The notes beneath the pieces were generated by a model. It was not told the origin of the DNA. It searched no databases and was given only the letters and a program-made list of their open reading frames with translations. Source: Gemmatales bacterium (GTDB lineage: Bacteria; Planctomycetota; Planctomycetia; Gemmatales; Gemmataceae). From it: DNA of 64,000 nucleotides. This document shows positions 1 through 9,459 of the stretch, one piece after another. Within the stretch, counting starts at the first letter, position 1. Every line of letters starts with the position of its first letter. The DNA is taken from the NCBI GenBank assembly GCA_026004675.1, contig BPJP01000005.1, forward strand, positions 124,001 through 188,000, in the 5' to 3' direction. The translations under genes were made by a program, and so were the position numbers.

Positions 1-528
1 TTCGTTCCGGACCATTTGCAGACTGTTGCATATCGTGATCATGCCATTGCTATCGATCACGGGCAATCCATTTCGCAGCCCTATGTTGTGGCCCTGATGA
101 CGGAATTGCTCGAACTGAAGCCGAATTCGGTGGTGCTCGAAGTTGGAACGGGTAGTGGCTATCAGGCTGCCATCCTGGCGGAAATCGCCGCTAGAGTATT
201 TTCCGTGGAACGCATTCCTCAGCTGGCGGATTCGGCACGCTGCCGACTGGAGCGGCTTGGTTATCGCCATGTTTCGGTGCGCACCGGAGACGGCTATGAG
301 GGGTGGCCCGAAGCCGCCCCCTTTGACGCGATCATCGTCACCTGTGGCGGCGACCATGTGCCCGAACCTTTACTCCAGCAATTGAAACCAGGTGGCACTC
401 TGGTCATGCCGGTCGGTCCGACGACCGACTGCCAAACCTTATGGTTGATCGAAAAAGATCACAAAGGCCGCCTGTCGAAACACAAAAAGGGCAACGTTCG
501 CTTCGTGCCATTGCGACGCGGCGATTAA
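1..528 (+). CDS. pcm: Protein-L-isoaspartate O-methyltransferase (5'-truncated)
   Basis: This enzyme uses S-adenosylmethionine to methylate isoaspartyl residues in aged proteins and so starts their repair in the cytoplasm. The reading frame is open from base 1 (Phe-Val-Pro-Asp-His-Leu), so the true start lies upstream of the window. A TTG at position 16 is inside the conserved region and is not the start. The text HGQSISQPYVVALMTELL is the family signature, followed by the SAM-binding loop VLEVGTGSGYQAAILAE and the acidic motif IIVTCGGDHVPEPLLQQLKPGG. The C-terminus ends normally with a short basic tail. About 175 residues are visible of a usual 200-220. The family assignment is secure; the upstream context is not visible. 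Confidence 0.93.
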   Translation, partial: FVPDHLQTVAYRDHAIAIDHGQSISQPYVVALMTELLELKPNSVVLEVGTGSGYQAAILAEIAARVFSVERIPQLADSARCRLERLGYRHVSVRTGDGYEGWPEAAPFDAIIVTCGGDHVPEPLLQQLKPGGTLVMPVGPTTDCQTLWLIEKDHKGRLSKHKKGNVRFVPLRRGD

Positions 529-757
529 GCGGTGAGTGGCAGTTTCGATGCGACAACGTCTTGCGGTTAATGCCGTCTCACCGAGAAAGCCGTTGGATTG
601 GTTGCACGCGCGGCCTTTGCAAAAGAAGGCTCCAGCCCGCCCGGCGCTTGCCAGGCGACTGCTACACGCGGAAGTTGTGCCAGATGCTTGCAAATCCGCG
701 CGCCATCGGGTAGAAACGAAGGCACCCGCCACCATCGTCATTCGAAAGGAGTAAACC

Positions 758-2170
758 ATGTCGAATTTGACCCGCCGTCGCTTTATGAAAGACACATTGG
801 CGGCTGCCGCTACCATCACCATTGCCGGCACCAAGTCGTCCGGAAGGGTGCTTGGGGCCAACGACACGATTCGCATCGCGGTCGCTGGTTTGAATGGGCG
901 CGGCGGCGCACATATTGCCGCCTACAAGGGCATGAAAAATGTACAGATTACGTACTTGATCGACCCGGATACGCGCACCTTCGACAAAAGGTTAAAGGGA
1001 TTCGAGGGAACCAAACCTCAGACGGTTCAGGACGTTCGCAAGGCTTTAGATGATAAGAATCTCGACGCTATCTCGATCGCGACCTGCAATCACTGGCACG
1101 CACTCATGGGCATCTGGGCCTGCCAGGCGGGTAAAGACGTCTATGTCGAGAAGCCTTGCAGCCATAACGTCTTCGAGGGGCGAAAACTCGTCGAAGCAGC
1201 CAAGAAATACAACCGTATCGTTTCCCATGGCACCCAGAGCCGAGGCAGTGCCAGTTGGGCACAAAAGGCGAAAGACATCGCCGAGGGCAAGCTCGGCAAA
1301 CTGACCGTCTCGCTGGGCACCTGTTACAAAACGCGGCGAAGTATCGGTTTCAAGAAAATCGAACCGCCACCCAGCGAACTCGATTTCAATCTCTGGACGG
1401 GACCGGCTCCCAAGCAGCCTTACCATGGCAATCTTGTCCACTACAACTGGCACTGGTTCTGGGACTTCGGCAACGGTGACATCGGCAACCAGGGCGTCCA
1501 CCAAATGGATATCGCCCGCTGGATGATTCCTGGTGCCACCCTGCCGAAAAGTGTCATCAGTGTGGGCGGACGTTTCGGTTATAAAGACCAGGGAGAAACA
1601 CCCAACACGCAACTCACCATCATGGATTATGGCGACACCTTGCTCGTCTTTGAAGTCCGCGGGCTCTGTGGCAGCGGTTTCAAAACGCCCAGAAACGTCG
1701 GCAACAAGGTCTTTTTCGATACCAATGCTTCCGCCAAACCGCAGGAAGTTTTCCGCCACGCCGGCGTCAAGAATCCGACAGCCAAGCGCGGCCCCGGGTC
1801 GGCAATCTTCGGCAACTTCATCGAATGCGTACGCTCGAGAAAAACCGAAGATCTCGACGCACATATTCTCGAAGGGCACCTTTCCAGCGCCTTGTGTCAT
1901 TTGGCCAACATTTCCTACCGTCTCGGTACGGACATGCCCATCACCAAAAAAACACGCGCTTTTGGCGACGACAAGGTCGCTTACGAATACTTCGAACGAA
2001 TGAAGGACCATCTCAAGGATGAAGGCGTGAAGCTCGAAGAAACCACCTATCGCGTCGGTCAACGCCTGATGATCGATGTGGAAAAGGAACGCATCATCGA
2101 CAATGACAAGGCCAACACGATGCTCACGCGTCCGTACCGGCCACCATTTATCGTTCCGGAAAAAGTCTAA
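758..2170 (+). CDS. Gfo/Idh/MocA-family oxidoreductase, Tat-exported
   Basis: A 470-residue NAD(P)-dependent oxidoreductase of the Gfo/Idh/MocA superfamily, predicted to work outside the cytoplasmic membrane on a sugar or polyol that cannot be named from sequence. The N-terminus RRRFMKDTLAAAATITIAG is a twin-arginine signal. A Rossmann domain follows (IRIAVAGLNGRGGAHIAAY), then the catalytic motif GKDVYVEKPCSHN and a C-terminal alpha/beta domain with DIGNQGVHQMDIARW. The ATG is preceded by AAAGGAG about seven bases upstream, which fixes the start. Such secreted paralogues are very abundant in Planctomycetota. A rho-independent terminator follows directly. The gene stands alone on its strand. 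Confidence 0.9.
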   Translation: MSNLTRRRFMKDTLAAAATITIAGTKSSGRVLGANDTIRIAVAGLNGRGGAHIAAYKGMKNVQITYLIDPDTRTFDKRLKGFEGTKPQTVQDVRKALDDKNLDAISIATCNHWHALMGIWACQAGKDVYVEKPCSHNVFEGRKLVEAAKKYNRIVSHGTQSRGSASWAQKAKDIAEGKLGKLTVSLGTCYKTRRSIGFKKIEPPPSELDFNLWTGPAPKQPYHGNLVHYNWHWFWDFGNGDIGNQGVHQMDIARWMIPGATLPKSVISVGGRFGYKDQGETPNTQLTIMDYGDTLLVFEVRGLCGSGFKTPRNVGNKVFFDTNASAKPQEVFRHAGVKNPTAKRGPGSAIFGNFIECVRSRKTEDLDAHILEGHLSSALCHLANISYRLGTDMPITKKTRAFGDDKVAYEYFERMKDHLKDEGVKLEETTYRVGQRLMIDVEKERIIDNDKANTMLTRPYRPPFIVPEKV

Positions 2171-2186
2171 GCGACGCCACAGACAG

Positions 2187-2218
2187 CCCGGTCCCTGGTT
2201 GCCAAGGGCCGGGTTTTT
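2187..2218 (+). terminator. Rho-independent terminator
   Basis: The inverted repeat CCCGGTCCCTGG / CCAAGGGCCGGG forms a GC-rich hairpin with one mismatch, a G-T pair and a three-base loop, followed by TTTTT. It ends the Gfo/Idh transcript and lies at the 3' end of the convergent isomerase gene. Confidence 0.8.
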
Positions 2219-4127
2219 ATTTGCGCTTCACTGGCGGGGCTAGGGCACCGGTCTGTCGCAAATCTTCTTCCACTTCGCGCATCAGTTGGGCTTGCGTGAT
2301 CTGATTCGTCAAGAACAATTTGGGCGCGGCCTGGGCATAGAGTTTTTGAAAGTGAATCGGAATTTGGGCTTGCAGTTTCTTCTGATACACTTCCTTTTCC
2401 AGTTGTTCGCGGACTGCTTCCAGCTTCACGTTCCTGGCCGGTGGAATGATACGATCGCACTTGAAGATGACTTTTCCTTCGGGGGTACCGATGATGGCAC
2501 TGACTTCGCCTTCCTTCAGGCTGAGGACCTCCCGTTCTAGTTCGTCATTGCCCGTAGAGTAACGGCTGATGGGTCGAACGTCTCCCCCTTTGGCGGCTAG
2601 AGTTGGGCTGGCCTGGCTGCGGGCGGCTGCCTTGAATTCTTCCTCGCTGTTTCGCACCTTGGGCCAAATCTTCATGGCGATGTGATGCTCGTTGTGCGGG
2701 AACAGGATCAACCGACCCTTTACTTTTTTGCCGTAATGTGCCTCGAACGCTTTCTTGATGTCCTCCTCGGTTACTTTGATCTCGCCTTTACACATGCGTG
2801 TCAGAGCCAATTGCGGCCAGATGACATCTTCTTTCCACTCAAACAACGTCTTGCCGGTTTCTTTCAATAAACGTTTTTCGAAGTCCGCCACGGTGATCGA
2901 CAATTCCTTGACATCCGACTCGAGTTTGTCGTCGATTTCGTCCTGGGTGATGCGGATGTTGTGCTTTTTGCAGAAATGTTCGATGATGCGGTGATTCACC
3001 AGGAAGGGGAGCTTGTCCGCCCCGTAACGCTGAATCAGATACTCCCCCAATTCGCGGCGCGTAATGACGATATTATCGAAGATCACCGCCACGGGTTTGT
3101 TCGCGAAATCAACGTCTTTGATATCCGCCAGCCACTCAGCACGGTTCTTGTAAGGTTTCAACAGGATGCGAGGCCTGGCCTGCTTCTTGATCTCCGCGAA
3201 GCGTTTGGGGATTGCTTCGTGAATCTTCTGTTCGATAATCCGTTCGATCAATTTTGGTCGCATCGCTTCCAGCGATTTGGACGTATCGGCTGGAATTCGC
3301 CGGTCGCACTTCAATACCGCTTTTCCATCCGGCGTCTGAATGACACGACTTACCTGCCCCGGCTTGAGTTGAAATGCTTCGCGCTCGAGTTCGTCTCCGA
3401 GAGCGTGCCGCCGAATAGGAGGAATCTTGCCTGCCTTCTTCGCCAGTTCGGCCGATTTCTGTTCGCGGGCAGCACGATCGAATTCTTCCTCACTCGAGCG
3501 GATTTTCTCATAGACGTCGTTCGGCACATGATCGCCAAACAGGATCATGCGGCACTCCACTTTTTCGCCGAACAAAGATTCAAACGTTTTGCGGATGTCG
3601 CTTTCGCTGACGCGTATGTCCGGCTTCACCAGTTTGGTCATCGCCAGACGCGGACGAATGACGTCTTCCTTCCATTCCTCGAGCGTACGCCGATATTGCT
3701 TCAACATCGTTTCCACGAATTGCTTGAGGGTCATATTCAATTCGCGCAGGTCTTGGGCCAATGCGGCTTCGACTTCGGCGGAGGACACGCTGATCCCGTG
3801 GCGCTGACACACGCTGTCGATGATCCGCTTGTTGATCAGCAACGGCAGCTTTTCGGGTCCCTGGCGGGCGATAAGATATTCTCCGAGGTCCTGACGCGTA
3901 ATCACTTCGGTTTCGTTGATGTAAGCAACGGCCCGACGTTGGTAGTCGTCGATTGTCTCTTGTTTGGCAGAGGTGTCTTTCTCGGCAGGCTTTTGGGCAG
4001 GCCGGATGCGTGGCATTAGTGGCGCGGACTGGCAAAAATAGGTCGTCAAGCCAATGAGCACCAGGGCCAGGATGACCAAACCGAACCGATGGGATTTGCC
4101 CAGCCGTTTATGCCAAGGCCTTCGCAT
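2217..4127 (-). CDS. SurA-like peptidyl-prolyl isomerase with two tandem modules
   Basis: A 636-residue protein predicted to be an extracytoplasmic chaperone/isomerase. The ATG at 4127 is chosen because GGCAGGAGG lies just upstream; longer readings run into the opposite-strand gene. Residues 1-40 hold a basic start and one membrane helix (FGLVILALVLIGLTTYF), so it is a signal anchor. Two copies of a SurA_N plus PpiC-like unit follow, roughly residues 60-310 and 330-600. They can be aligned by ITRQDLGEYLIARQGPEKLP versus ITRRELGEYLIQRYGADKLP, and by LEEWKEDVIRPRLAMTKL versus LFEWKEDVIWPQLALTRM. Each unit ends with a parvulin-like segment (LKPGQVSRVIQTPDGKAVLKCDR and LKEGEVSAIIGTPEGKVIFKCDR). 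Whether both parvulin units are catalytic cannot be told. Confidence 0.85.
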   Translation of the reverse strand: MRRPWHKRLGKSHRFGLVILALVLIGLTTYFCQSAPLMPRIRPAQKPAEKDTSAKQETIDDYQRRAVAYINETEVITRQDLGEYLIARQGPEKLPLLINKRIIDSVCQRHGISVSSAEVEAALAQDLRELNMTLKQFVETMLKQYRRTLEEWKEDVIRPRLAMTKLVKPDIRVSESDIRKTFESLFGEKVECRMILFGDHVPNDVYEKIRSSEEEFDRAAREQKSAELAKKAGKIPPIRRHALGDELEREAFQLKPGQVSRVIQTPDGKAVLKCDRRIPADTSKSLEAMRPKLIERIIEQKIHEAIPKRFAEIKKQARPRILLKPYKNRAEWLADIKDVDFANKPVAVIFDNIVITRRELGEYLIQRYGADKLPFLVNHRIIEHFCKKHNIRITQDEIDDKLESDVKELSITVADFEKRLLKETGKTLFEWKEDVIWPQLALTRMCKGEIKVTEEDIKKAFEAHYGKKVKGRLILFPHNEHHIAMKIWPKVRNSEEEFKAAARSQASPTLAAKGGDVRPISRYSTGNDELEREVLSLKEGEVSAIIGTPEGKVIFKCDRIIPPARNVKLEAVREQLEKEVYQKKLQAQIPIHFQKLYAQAAPKLFLTNQITQAQLMREVEEDLRQTGALAPPVKRK

Positions 4128-4251
4128 GTTTGCCTCCTGCCGTTTTGCCCAAGGATACAAGGGACGAACCATATAGCGACTGGGCCAATAGAGAACAAGA
4201 CCGGCTCGAAACAAAAGGGCCACAAAATTGTTACGATCAGGCAGGGCAGAG

Positions 4252-4560
4252 ATGACATCGAATTCGGATCCTTTGCGGCGCCGCCCTGTTTTGCGCATGT
4301 TGCGCAATTGGCGGCAACGCCATCGGCACCCGTTCAACTTCTTGATCCACTTGATCGGCATTCCGTTGTCGCTGGCAGGTGTTGTCTTCTTCTTTTACAC
4401 CGACTGGTACTGGGCATTGTCGGCTTTTGTTGTTGGTTACGTCCTGCAATACCTTGGTCACCGCGTGGAAGGCAACGATTTGGGAGAATGGGCGGCGATC
4501 AAGAAAATGCTGGGGTTACCGTATGTAGCCGTCTCGCCGCGCTGGGAGGAGGAGAAGTGA
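4252..4560 (+). CDS. Mpo1-like / DUF962 small membrane protein
   Basis: A 102-residue membrane protein resembling the DUF962 (Mpo1/YGL010w-like) family, whose yeast member is a fatty-acid alpha-dioxygenase; the function of bacterial members is not established. Visible features are a basic N-terminus, the conserved HPFNFLIHLIGIPLSLAGVV with its Asn and His residues, a second hydrophobic helix and GYVLQYLGHRVEGN, which carries another conserved His. The ATG at 4252 follows GCAGGGCAGAG; a TTG at 4228 in the same frame is less likely. The gene is divergent from the isomerase gene, 124 bases away. Confidence 0.75.
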   Translation: MTSNSDPLRRRPVLRMLRNWRQRHRHPFNFLIHLIGIPLSLAGVVFFFYTDWYWALSAFVVGYVLQYLGHRVEGNDLGEWAAIKKMLGLPYVAVSPRWEEEK

Positions 4561-4602
4561 AGCGTCCGACTCTTTTGAACAGGGCGCTTTGAGCCATACC
4601 AA

Positions 4603-5920
4603 TCAATCAAGTCGTCCCATGGCAAAGCGCCACGGGCGAAACACACAAACGAGAATGAGGCTCAGCCCCAAAAGAATCAACCCTTGGGAGAATAAGACAG
4701 CTGGTACGCTCCAACGGTCAGCGGACGGACCAGTGATCAGATTGCCTAGAGGGACGCCGCCACTAAGAGTGCTAGCCCAAAGGGCCATGACGCGGCCGCG
4801 ACTTGTATCGCCGGCGTTGAGTTGCATCACTCCCTGCCCGGTAGCCAAGAACAAGATCAGTCCGAAGCCGATCACGCTGCAACAGATAACGGCCAAATAG
4901 GGCTGCCGTGCCAGGGAAAGCAGGATCAAAGCCGACCCGGACAGAACAATTCCCAGAGCCAAAAACCGCCAGGCGCGGGCAAACGAAACAAAAGAGGCAA
5001 CGGTCAAGGCGGCCGCCAAAGCGCCAAATCCGGTTCCGCTCAACAAGAGGCTGTAGCCGTCCTCACGAACTCCCAGGTATTCCGTGGCGAAGGCCGGCAT
5101 CAAAGAAAGATAAGGCCAACCACAAAACGCAACAACTCCAGCAAGCAAAAGCACCAGCCCTAATGGCGGACGCGCCACAACATAGTGTACGCCGGAAAAA
5201 AATGTCCCGCCATGTGCGGCCACCCGGTTGCGGCGGCGCTGCGACTTGCAAATCCATTCGTATTAAGGCCCATAACACCGCCAGATAGCTCAAACCATTC
5301 AGCAAGAAACAGTAGCCGGCACCGAAAAAAACGAGAATCCAACCGGCAATCGCCGGGCCGACCCCTCGAGCGACATTGAACGAGAGCGAGTTCAATGCGA
5401 CGGCATTCATGACATCGTCTCGGCCAACCAGGTCGACGACGAACGACAGCCTAGCTGGCACGTCGACGGCCTGAATCAAGCCGACTCCCAGACTGATCAC
5501 CAGCAATAAATAGGGGTCGACCGGGCCAGCCAGGACGAAAGCGGCCAGCAGCAGCGACAACGCCATCAACCCGCATTGCGTGCAAAAGATCAACGACCGT
5601 TTGGGAAAGCGATCCGCCAATGCCCCTCCCCAAATGCCCAAGAAACAGGTGGGAAAAATCTGAACCGCACTGATAAGCGCAGGCCATTTCGATTGTCCGG
5701 TCAATTCGTGCGCCAGCCAAATCAGCCCCGTTTGTTGAATCCAGACTCCTTGAAGCGACACTACTTGACCGAAAAAGAAAAGACGGTAGTTGCGGTGGCG
5801 AAGCGATCGAAAAGTGGGCAGGCCACGGGCCGCTGGCGGTGCCGATAGGGAAGCCGGCGGGGTCGGTGCAATGGGAGCGATCGCTTTCGGATTTTCTCCT
5901 TCGTTGTCAAGCATGCGCAT
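4603..5920 (-). CDS. MFS exporter, EntS-like (frameshifted in a T7 run)
   Basis: A major facilitator superfamily exporter of the MFS_3/EntS type (about 12 helices, inner membrane, substrate unknown). The N-terminal part (RHRNYRLFFFGQVVSLQGVW, then WGGALADRFPKRSL) is read in one frame from 5920, while the C-terminal half (LVLLLAGVVAFCGWPYLSLMP onward to 4603) is in another. The switch is at a run of seven T on the coding strand (plus-strand A at 5196-5202). With six T the text reads DIFSGVHYVVARPPLG and gives one 438-residue protein of normal length. A homopolymer over-call is the simplest explanation; a true null allele or transcriptional slippage are alternatives. A second in-frame ATG is at 5914. 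Confidence 0.8.
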
Positions 5921-6099
5921 AAGCTACGTTCTGGAAAAAACAGGTCAATAGCAGCTGGACGTGACGGCTGGCAGACATTAAGCTGACATACCATCGTCCT
6001 TTTTCTGAGCGAAAACGCTGACGCGGGTATGTCAGATCGCAATGCGACGTGTTTGCAGGTCGTTCCGTGTTTTTCTCTATGACGGGAGGTGCTTCTGAG

Positions 6100-6669
6100 A
6101 TGTACAGCGTAGTAATGATGATGGCGTTGACTGGCGCCGCCGAGACCCCCGACGGCATTTTTCTCCGTCGAGGTTGCAGCTGCTATAGCTGCTACAGTTG
6201 CAGTAGTTGCTATTGCAGTGGCCGACGCCGAATCTTCGGTCGGCGCTGGTGCCGCGGATGCTATTCCTGTCACGGATGCTGGGGATGCCACGGTTGCCAC
6301 GGATGCTGCTCTAGCTGTCACGGCTGCCACGCCTGCTATGGTTGTCATGGCTGCTGTGCCGCTCCAGCCAAGAGTGAACCCGCTAAACCGAAAGAAAAAG
6401 CCGGCTCGACCGCTCCTGCCACCATCGTCGTGCAACTGCCGGCCGACGCAAAACTTTACATCGGTGGCGATGAAACCAGGTCCACTTCTTCCGTGCGCTC
6501 ATTCATTTCGCCCCCCATTAAACGGGGCAAAGACTACTACTACACCCTGGAAGGACGACTCGTTCGCAACGGGCAAGTACTAAGCGTCAAAAGGGACGTC
6601 GTCGTTCGGGCCGGGGAAGAAAGTCGCGTTAGCCTCGATTTCGCCCAGGCCATTGTGGCCCAAAGATAG
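6100..6669 (+). CDS. Cys-rich TIGR03000-domain protein
   Basis: A protein of 189 residues with two parts. The first half is a cysteine-rich tract of CxxC-spaced units, early as CSCYSCYSCSSCYC and later as repeated Cys-His-Gly-Cys, Cys-Tyr-Gly-Cys and Cys-His-Ala-Cys steps (about residues 40-105). The second half, after an Ala/Pro/Lys linker, is the planctomycete-specific TIGR03000 domain, recognisable by ATIVVQLPADAKLYIGGDET, FISPPIKRGKDYYYTLEG and VVVRAGEESRVSLDF. The ATG at 6100 is preceded by GGGAGG. The first residues (MYSVVMMMALTGAAETPDG) may act as a short signal. The function of the family is unknown; the Cys/His spacing suggests metal binding or disulfide cross-linking. A terminator follows. 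Confidence 0.8.
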   Translation: MYSVVMMMALTGAAETPDGIFLRRGCSCYSCYSCSSCYCSGRRRIFGRRWCRGCYSCHGCWGCHGCHGCCSSCHGCHACYGCHGCCAAPAKSEPAKPKEKAGSTAPATIVVQLPADAKLYIGGDETRSTSSVRSFISPPIKRGKDYYYTLEGRLVRNGQVLSVKRDVVVRAGEESRVSLDFAQAIVAQR

Positions 6670-6693
6670 GTTCGGCGCCCTAACAATCATCGA

Positions 6694-6723
6694 GAAAGCC
6701 GGCTGATTCCGCCGGCTTTCTTT
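6694..6723 (+). terminator. Rho-independent terminator
   Basis: A perfect 10-bp stem GAAAGCCGGC / GCCGGCTTTC with a seven-base loop, followed by TTT. It lies 24 bases after the stop of the TIGR03000 gene and ends that transcript. Confidence 0.85.
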
Positions 6724-6881
6724 ATATGCGCTCGTTCGATATTGCAACCGACCAGCCAATCCACTCGTCGGGCTTCGCGCTTCCAGTGCTGCGTTGTGCA
6801 TCGAGATGGCCAATTCCCTTCGTCCGAAGGTTCGGCTATACTCGATCGAAGAACAACCAGTCTCGGGATGAGTGGTCGATC

Positions 6882-8497
6882 ATGTCAACTGACGAGCCGA
6901 CAGTGGACATTTCGGAAGAAGCAATGGCGGAAGCCATGGAGAAAGTCATCGAAGCTCGGCAAAAGGGCGCGCCACAGGAAGTGGAAGACATCCTGTCGCG
7001 CTTTCCCCCAGCTGGAGCCGGCTCTTTCCGCGCTCGACTTGATCTGTGCTCTGCCTGCCGACGGTGAGGTGCGATCGGACGGTCCGCCAGAAGTACCAAA
7101 GAAAATCGGACCGTACGAAATCGAACGCGAAATTGGCTCAGGCGGGTTCAGCGTCGTTTACAAGGCGTACGACCCCGCACTGAAGCGGACCGTCGCTCTG
7201 AAGGTGTTGCATCAGGCGAAGCTAAGTCATCGAGAATCGGTCGAACGTTTTCTGCGTGAGGCGCGTGCAACTGCCAAATTGCAGCATTCGGGCATTGTGC
7301 AGCTTTACGATTACAGTCGGGAAGGTCCGCCGTATTATCTCGCCACGCAATATGTAGACGGAGTCGATTTACGGACTTGGTGCGAAAGACACAAGCCGTC
7401 GTATTCTCAAATCGCCGACCTGATTGCCCGCATCGCTGAAACCATCGACGCAGCCCATGCGCACGGCGTCTATCATCGCGATCTGAAACCGGCGAATATT
7501 CTCGTCGACGCTCAAGGCGATCCGAAGGTGCTCGATTTCGGCCTGGCGCGACTGTATGCATCGGATTCGGAAATGGGACATACGTCGGATGGCCGGGTTC
7601 TGGGAACATTAGCTTACATGGCTCCGGAACAAGCGTCGGGACGCAGCCATGAAGCCGACGCGCGCAGCGACGTTTATAGTTTGGGAGTGATTCTCTACGA
7701 GTTGATTTCCGGGCAGCCTCCCTTTTCCGGTCCGACGCATCTGCTGCCATTTCAAGTCATCGAAGTGACGCCTTCGCCGCCACGCACTTATAACCCTGAC
7801 GTGCCGCGAGATCTCGAAGCCATTTGCATGAAGGCGATGGCGAAACGTCCAGACGATCGTTATCGCTCGGCAGCGGCTTTCGCCCGAGACTTGCGGGCTT
7901 TTTTGCGCGGCGAACCGGTCGAGGCCCAGCCTTACACCTGGATGGTCCGTATTCAAAAGCTGCTCAACCGGCGGCACCAGGAAACCGTCGTCCACGATTG
8001 GAGCCGAGCCTTGATGCTGGAAGGCGCCGTGATTCTGCTCGGTTGTTCGCTGGTTCATGTGTTTGCGACGACCTGGCCATTCGTGCCCGGGCCATGGCTG
8101 CCGATTCTGTACACGAAGATCATGCAGATCGGATTGATGTTCTACTTTGCGATCCGATTTCGGCCTCAGTCGCAGATCGGCATGACGGCCTTGGAAAAGC
8201 AGCTGTGGGCCCAACTTCCCGCCTATTTCGGCGGCTTTCTTGCCATGGTCGCCGTGCGTGAGATCCTGGGCATCTCGCACGCCGTCCCCATGGCTCCATT
8301 CTTGGCGATCCTTAGCGGCATCATCTTTGTAACTCTGGGCACGACCATTTGGGGCTGGTTTTACGTTTGGGGGGGCCGGCTTTTTTGGCTTGTCGATGGT
8401 GATCGCCCTCTTCCCCCAGGTTGGCCAGTTGTTGCTGGGCGTGGGCTGGTTTGTCTGTCTGAGCCTGGCGAGTATGCATCTGCGTTGGACACGCTAG
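6882..8497 (+). CDS. Membrane Ser/Thr protein kinase (two frameshifts)
   Basis: A Hanks-type kinase with a short N-terminal regulatory segment (MSTDEPTVDISEEAMAEAM), a kinase domain from about residue 75 (glycine loop EIGSGGFSVVYKA, ALKVLHQAK, catalytic loop VYHRDLKPANIL, DFGLARLY, activation end GTLAYMAPEQ) and a C-terminal membrane domain of several helices. Three frames must be joined: one extra C in the C5 run at 7005-7009 (restoring SRFPQLEPALSALDLI) and one extra G in the G7 run at 8369-8375 (restoring YVWGAGFFGLSMVIALFP, ending in MHLRWTR at 8497). The restored protein has 537 residues. Without the second correction the frame runs into antisense of the next gene. All catalytic residues are present. 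Confidence 0.85.
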
Positions 8498-8523
8498 AGA
8501 TGCACGGTGCGCCGGCTGTTTCT

Positions 8524-9459
8524 TCAGTCGCGCAAATCTCGCCCTGTCAGATGCAAAAAGACGCGTTCCAGATTCGGTTCCTCGGTTTCCAGATAGACCA
8601 ATTCGAGTTGCAGTTCACTCAGCAGAGCCACGAGACGGGGCAAGGTCGATTGCGTTTCCTGGCAAGCGAGCCGAAATTCCACTCCCGAATTTTCTAAGAC
8701 CGAAACACCGGGCAGCCGTTGAATGGCTTCGATCAACTCGTTCGAAGCGGTGTTGACACGAAAGTGGATCGAGCCGTGAAGTTGTTGCAGCAGTTTGGGC
8801 AGTTCGTCGCACGTTATCAGCCGTCCATGATCGATGATGCCGATTCGCTGGCAAAGCGCCTGTACTTCCTCCATGTAATGGCTTGTGTACACGACGGTCA
8901 TGCCATGAGCATTCATTCGGCGAACTTCGGAAAAAATGTGATTGCGCGACTGCGGATCAACGCCGGTAGTTGGTTCGTCAAGCAACAAGAGCCTGGGTTC
9001 GTGCACGAGAGCGGCACCGAGATTCAAACGCCGCTTCATGCCGCCGGAAAACGTTTGCACCAACTGATCAGCCTGCTGAAACAGCCCCACGGCTTGGAGA
9101 ACCTGGTTCACCCGATCGTCGAGCCTGCTGCCTTGAATGTCGTAAAGCGAACCGAAAAACGCCAGGTTCTCTCGAGCGGTTAATTGATCGTAAATGGCCA
9201 GTTCTTGCGGCACGATGCCTATGAGCCGGCGCACTTCTCGGTGGCTTGGCGTAACAGTTTGGCCGAACAGGCGTACGCAACCTTCGCTGGGTTCGATAGC
9301 GCACGAAATGATCGACAGTAAAGTCGTCTTGCCCGCGCCATTCGGTCCCAGTAGTCCGAACAATTCGCCTTCTCCCACATCGAACGTCACTCCTCGGAGT
9401 GCTTCGAGGTGGCCGTAACGTTTTACCACGTGGTCGACTTCAAGGACGGAGGTCGACAT
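8524..9459 (-). CDS. ABC transporter ATP-binding protein (ABC-2 exporter type)
   Basis: The 311-residue ATPase subunit of an exporter of the DrrA/CcmA type. Walker A GLLGPNGAGKTTLL, signature FSGGMKRRLNLGAAL, Walker B LLLLDEPTTGVD and the switch His in YTSHYMEEV are intact. A C-terminal extension of about 90 residues (from RVNTASNELIEAIQ) is typical of this class. The ATG at 9459 is chosen over the longer reading because the ATPase fold starts directly with VLEVDHVVKRYGH and it overlaps the end of the reductase gene by 20 bases, suggesting translational coupling. No permease gene is next to it; downstream lies the oppositely oriented kinase. Substrate unknown. Confidence 0.88.
   Translation of the reverse strand: MSTSVLEVDHVVKRYGHLEALRGVTFDVGEGELFGLLGPNGAGKTTLLSIISCAIEPSEGCVRLFGQTVTPSHREVRRLIGIVPQELAIYDQLTARENLAFFGSLYDIQGSRLDDRVNQVLQAVGLFQQADQLVQTFSGGMKRRLNLGAALVHEPRLLLLDEPTTGVDPQSRNHIFSEVRRMNAHGMTVVYTSHYMEEVQALCQRIGIIDHGRLITCDELPKLLQQLHGSIHFRVNTASNELIEAIQRLPGVSVLENSGVEFRLACQETQSTLPRLVALLSELQLELVYLETEEPNLERVFLHLTGRDLRD

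Noticed and set aside
598..1053. Open frames overlapping the start of the Gfo/Idh gene
   Set aside because: They extend out-of-frame into the well-supported Tat-signal gene and lack ribosome sites.
1046..2062. Open frame of 338 codons on the minus strand
   Set aside because: Antisense to the Gfo/Idh gene with its catalytic motifs; no supporting features.
2961..4019. Open frame of 352 codons on the plus strand
   Set aside because: Antisense to the SurA-like isomerase gene, which has a strong ribosome site and clear repeats.
6170..6360. Repetitive TGC/TGT-rich DNA resembling a short tandem repeat or CRISPR
   Set aside because: The periodicity is a codon pattern for Cys-x-x-Cys steps inside a real gene; there are no spacers or palindromic repeats.
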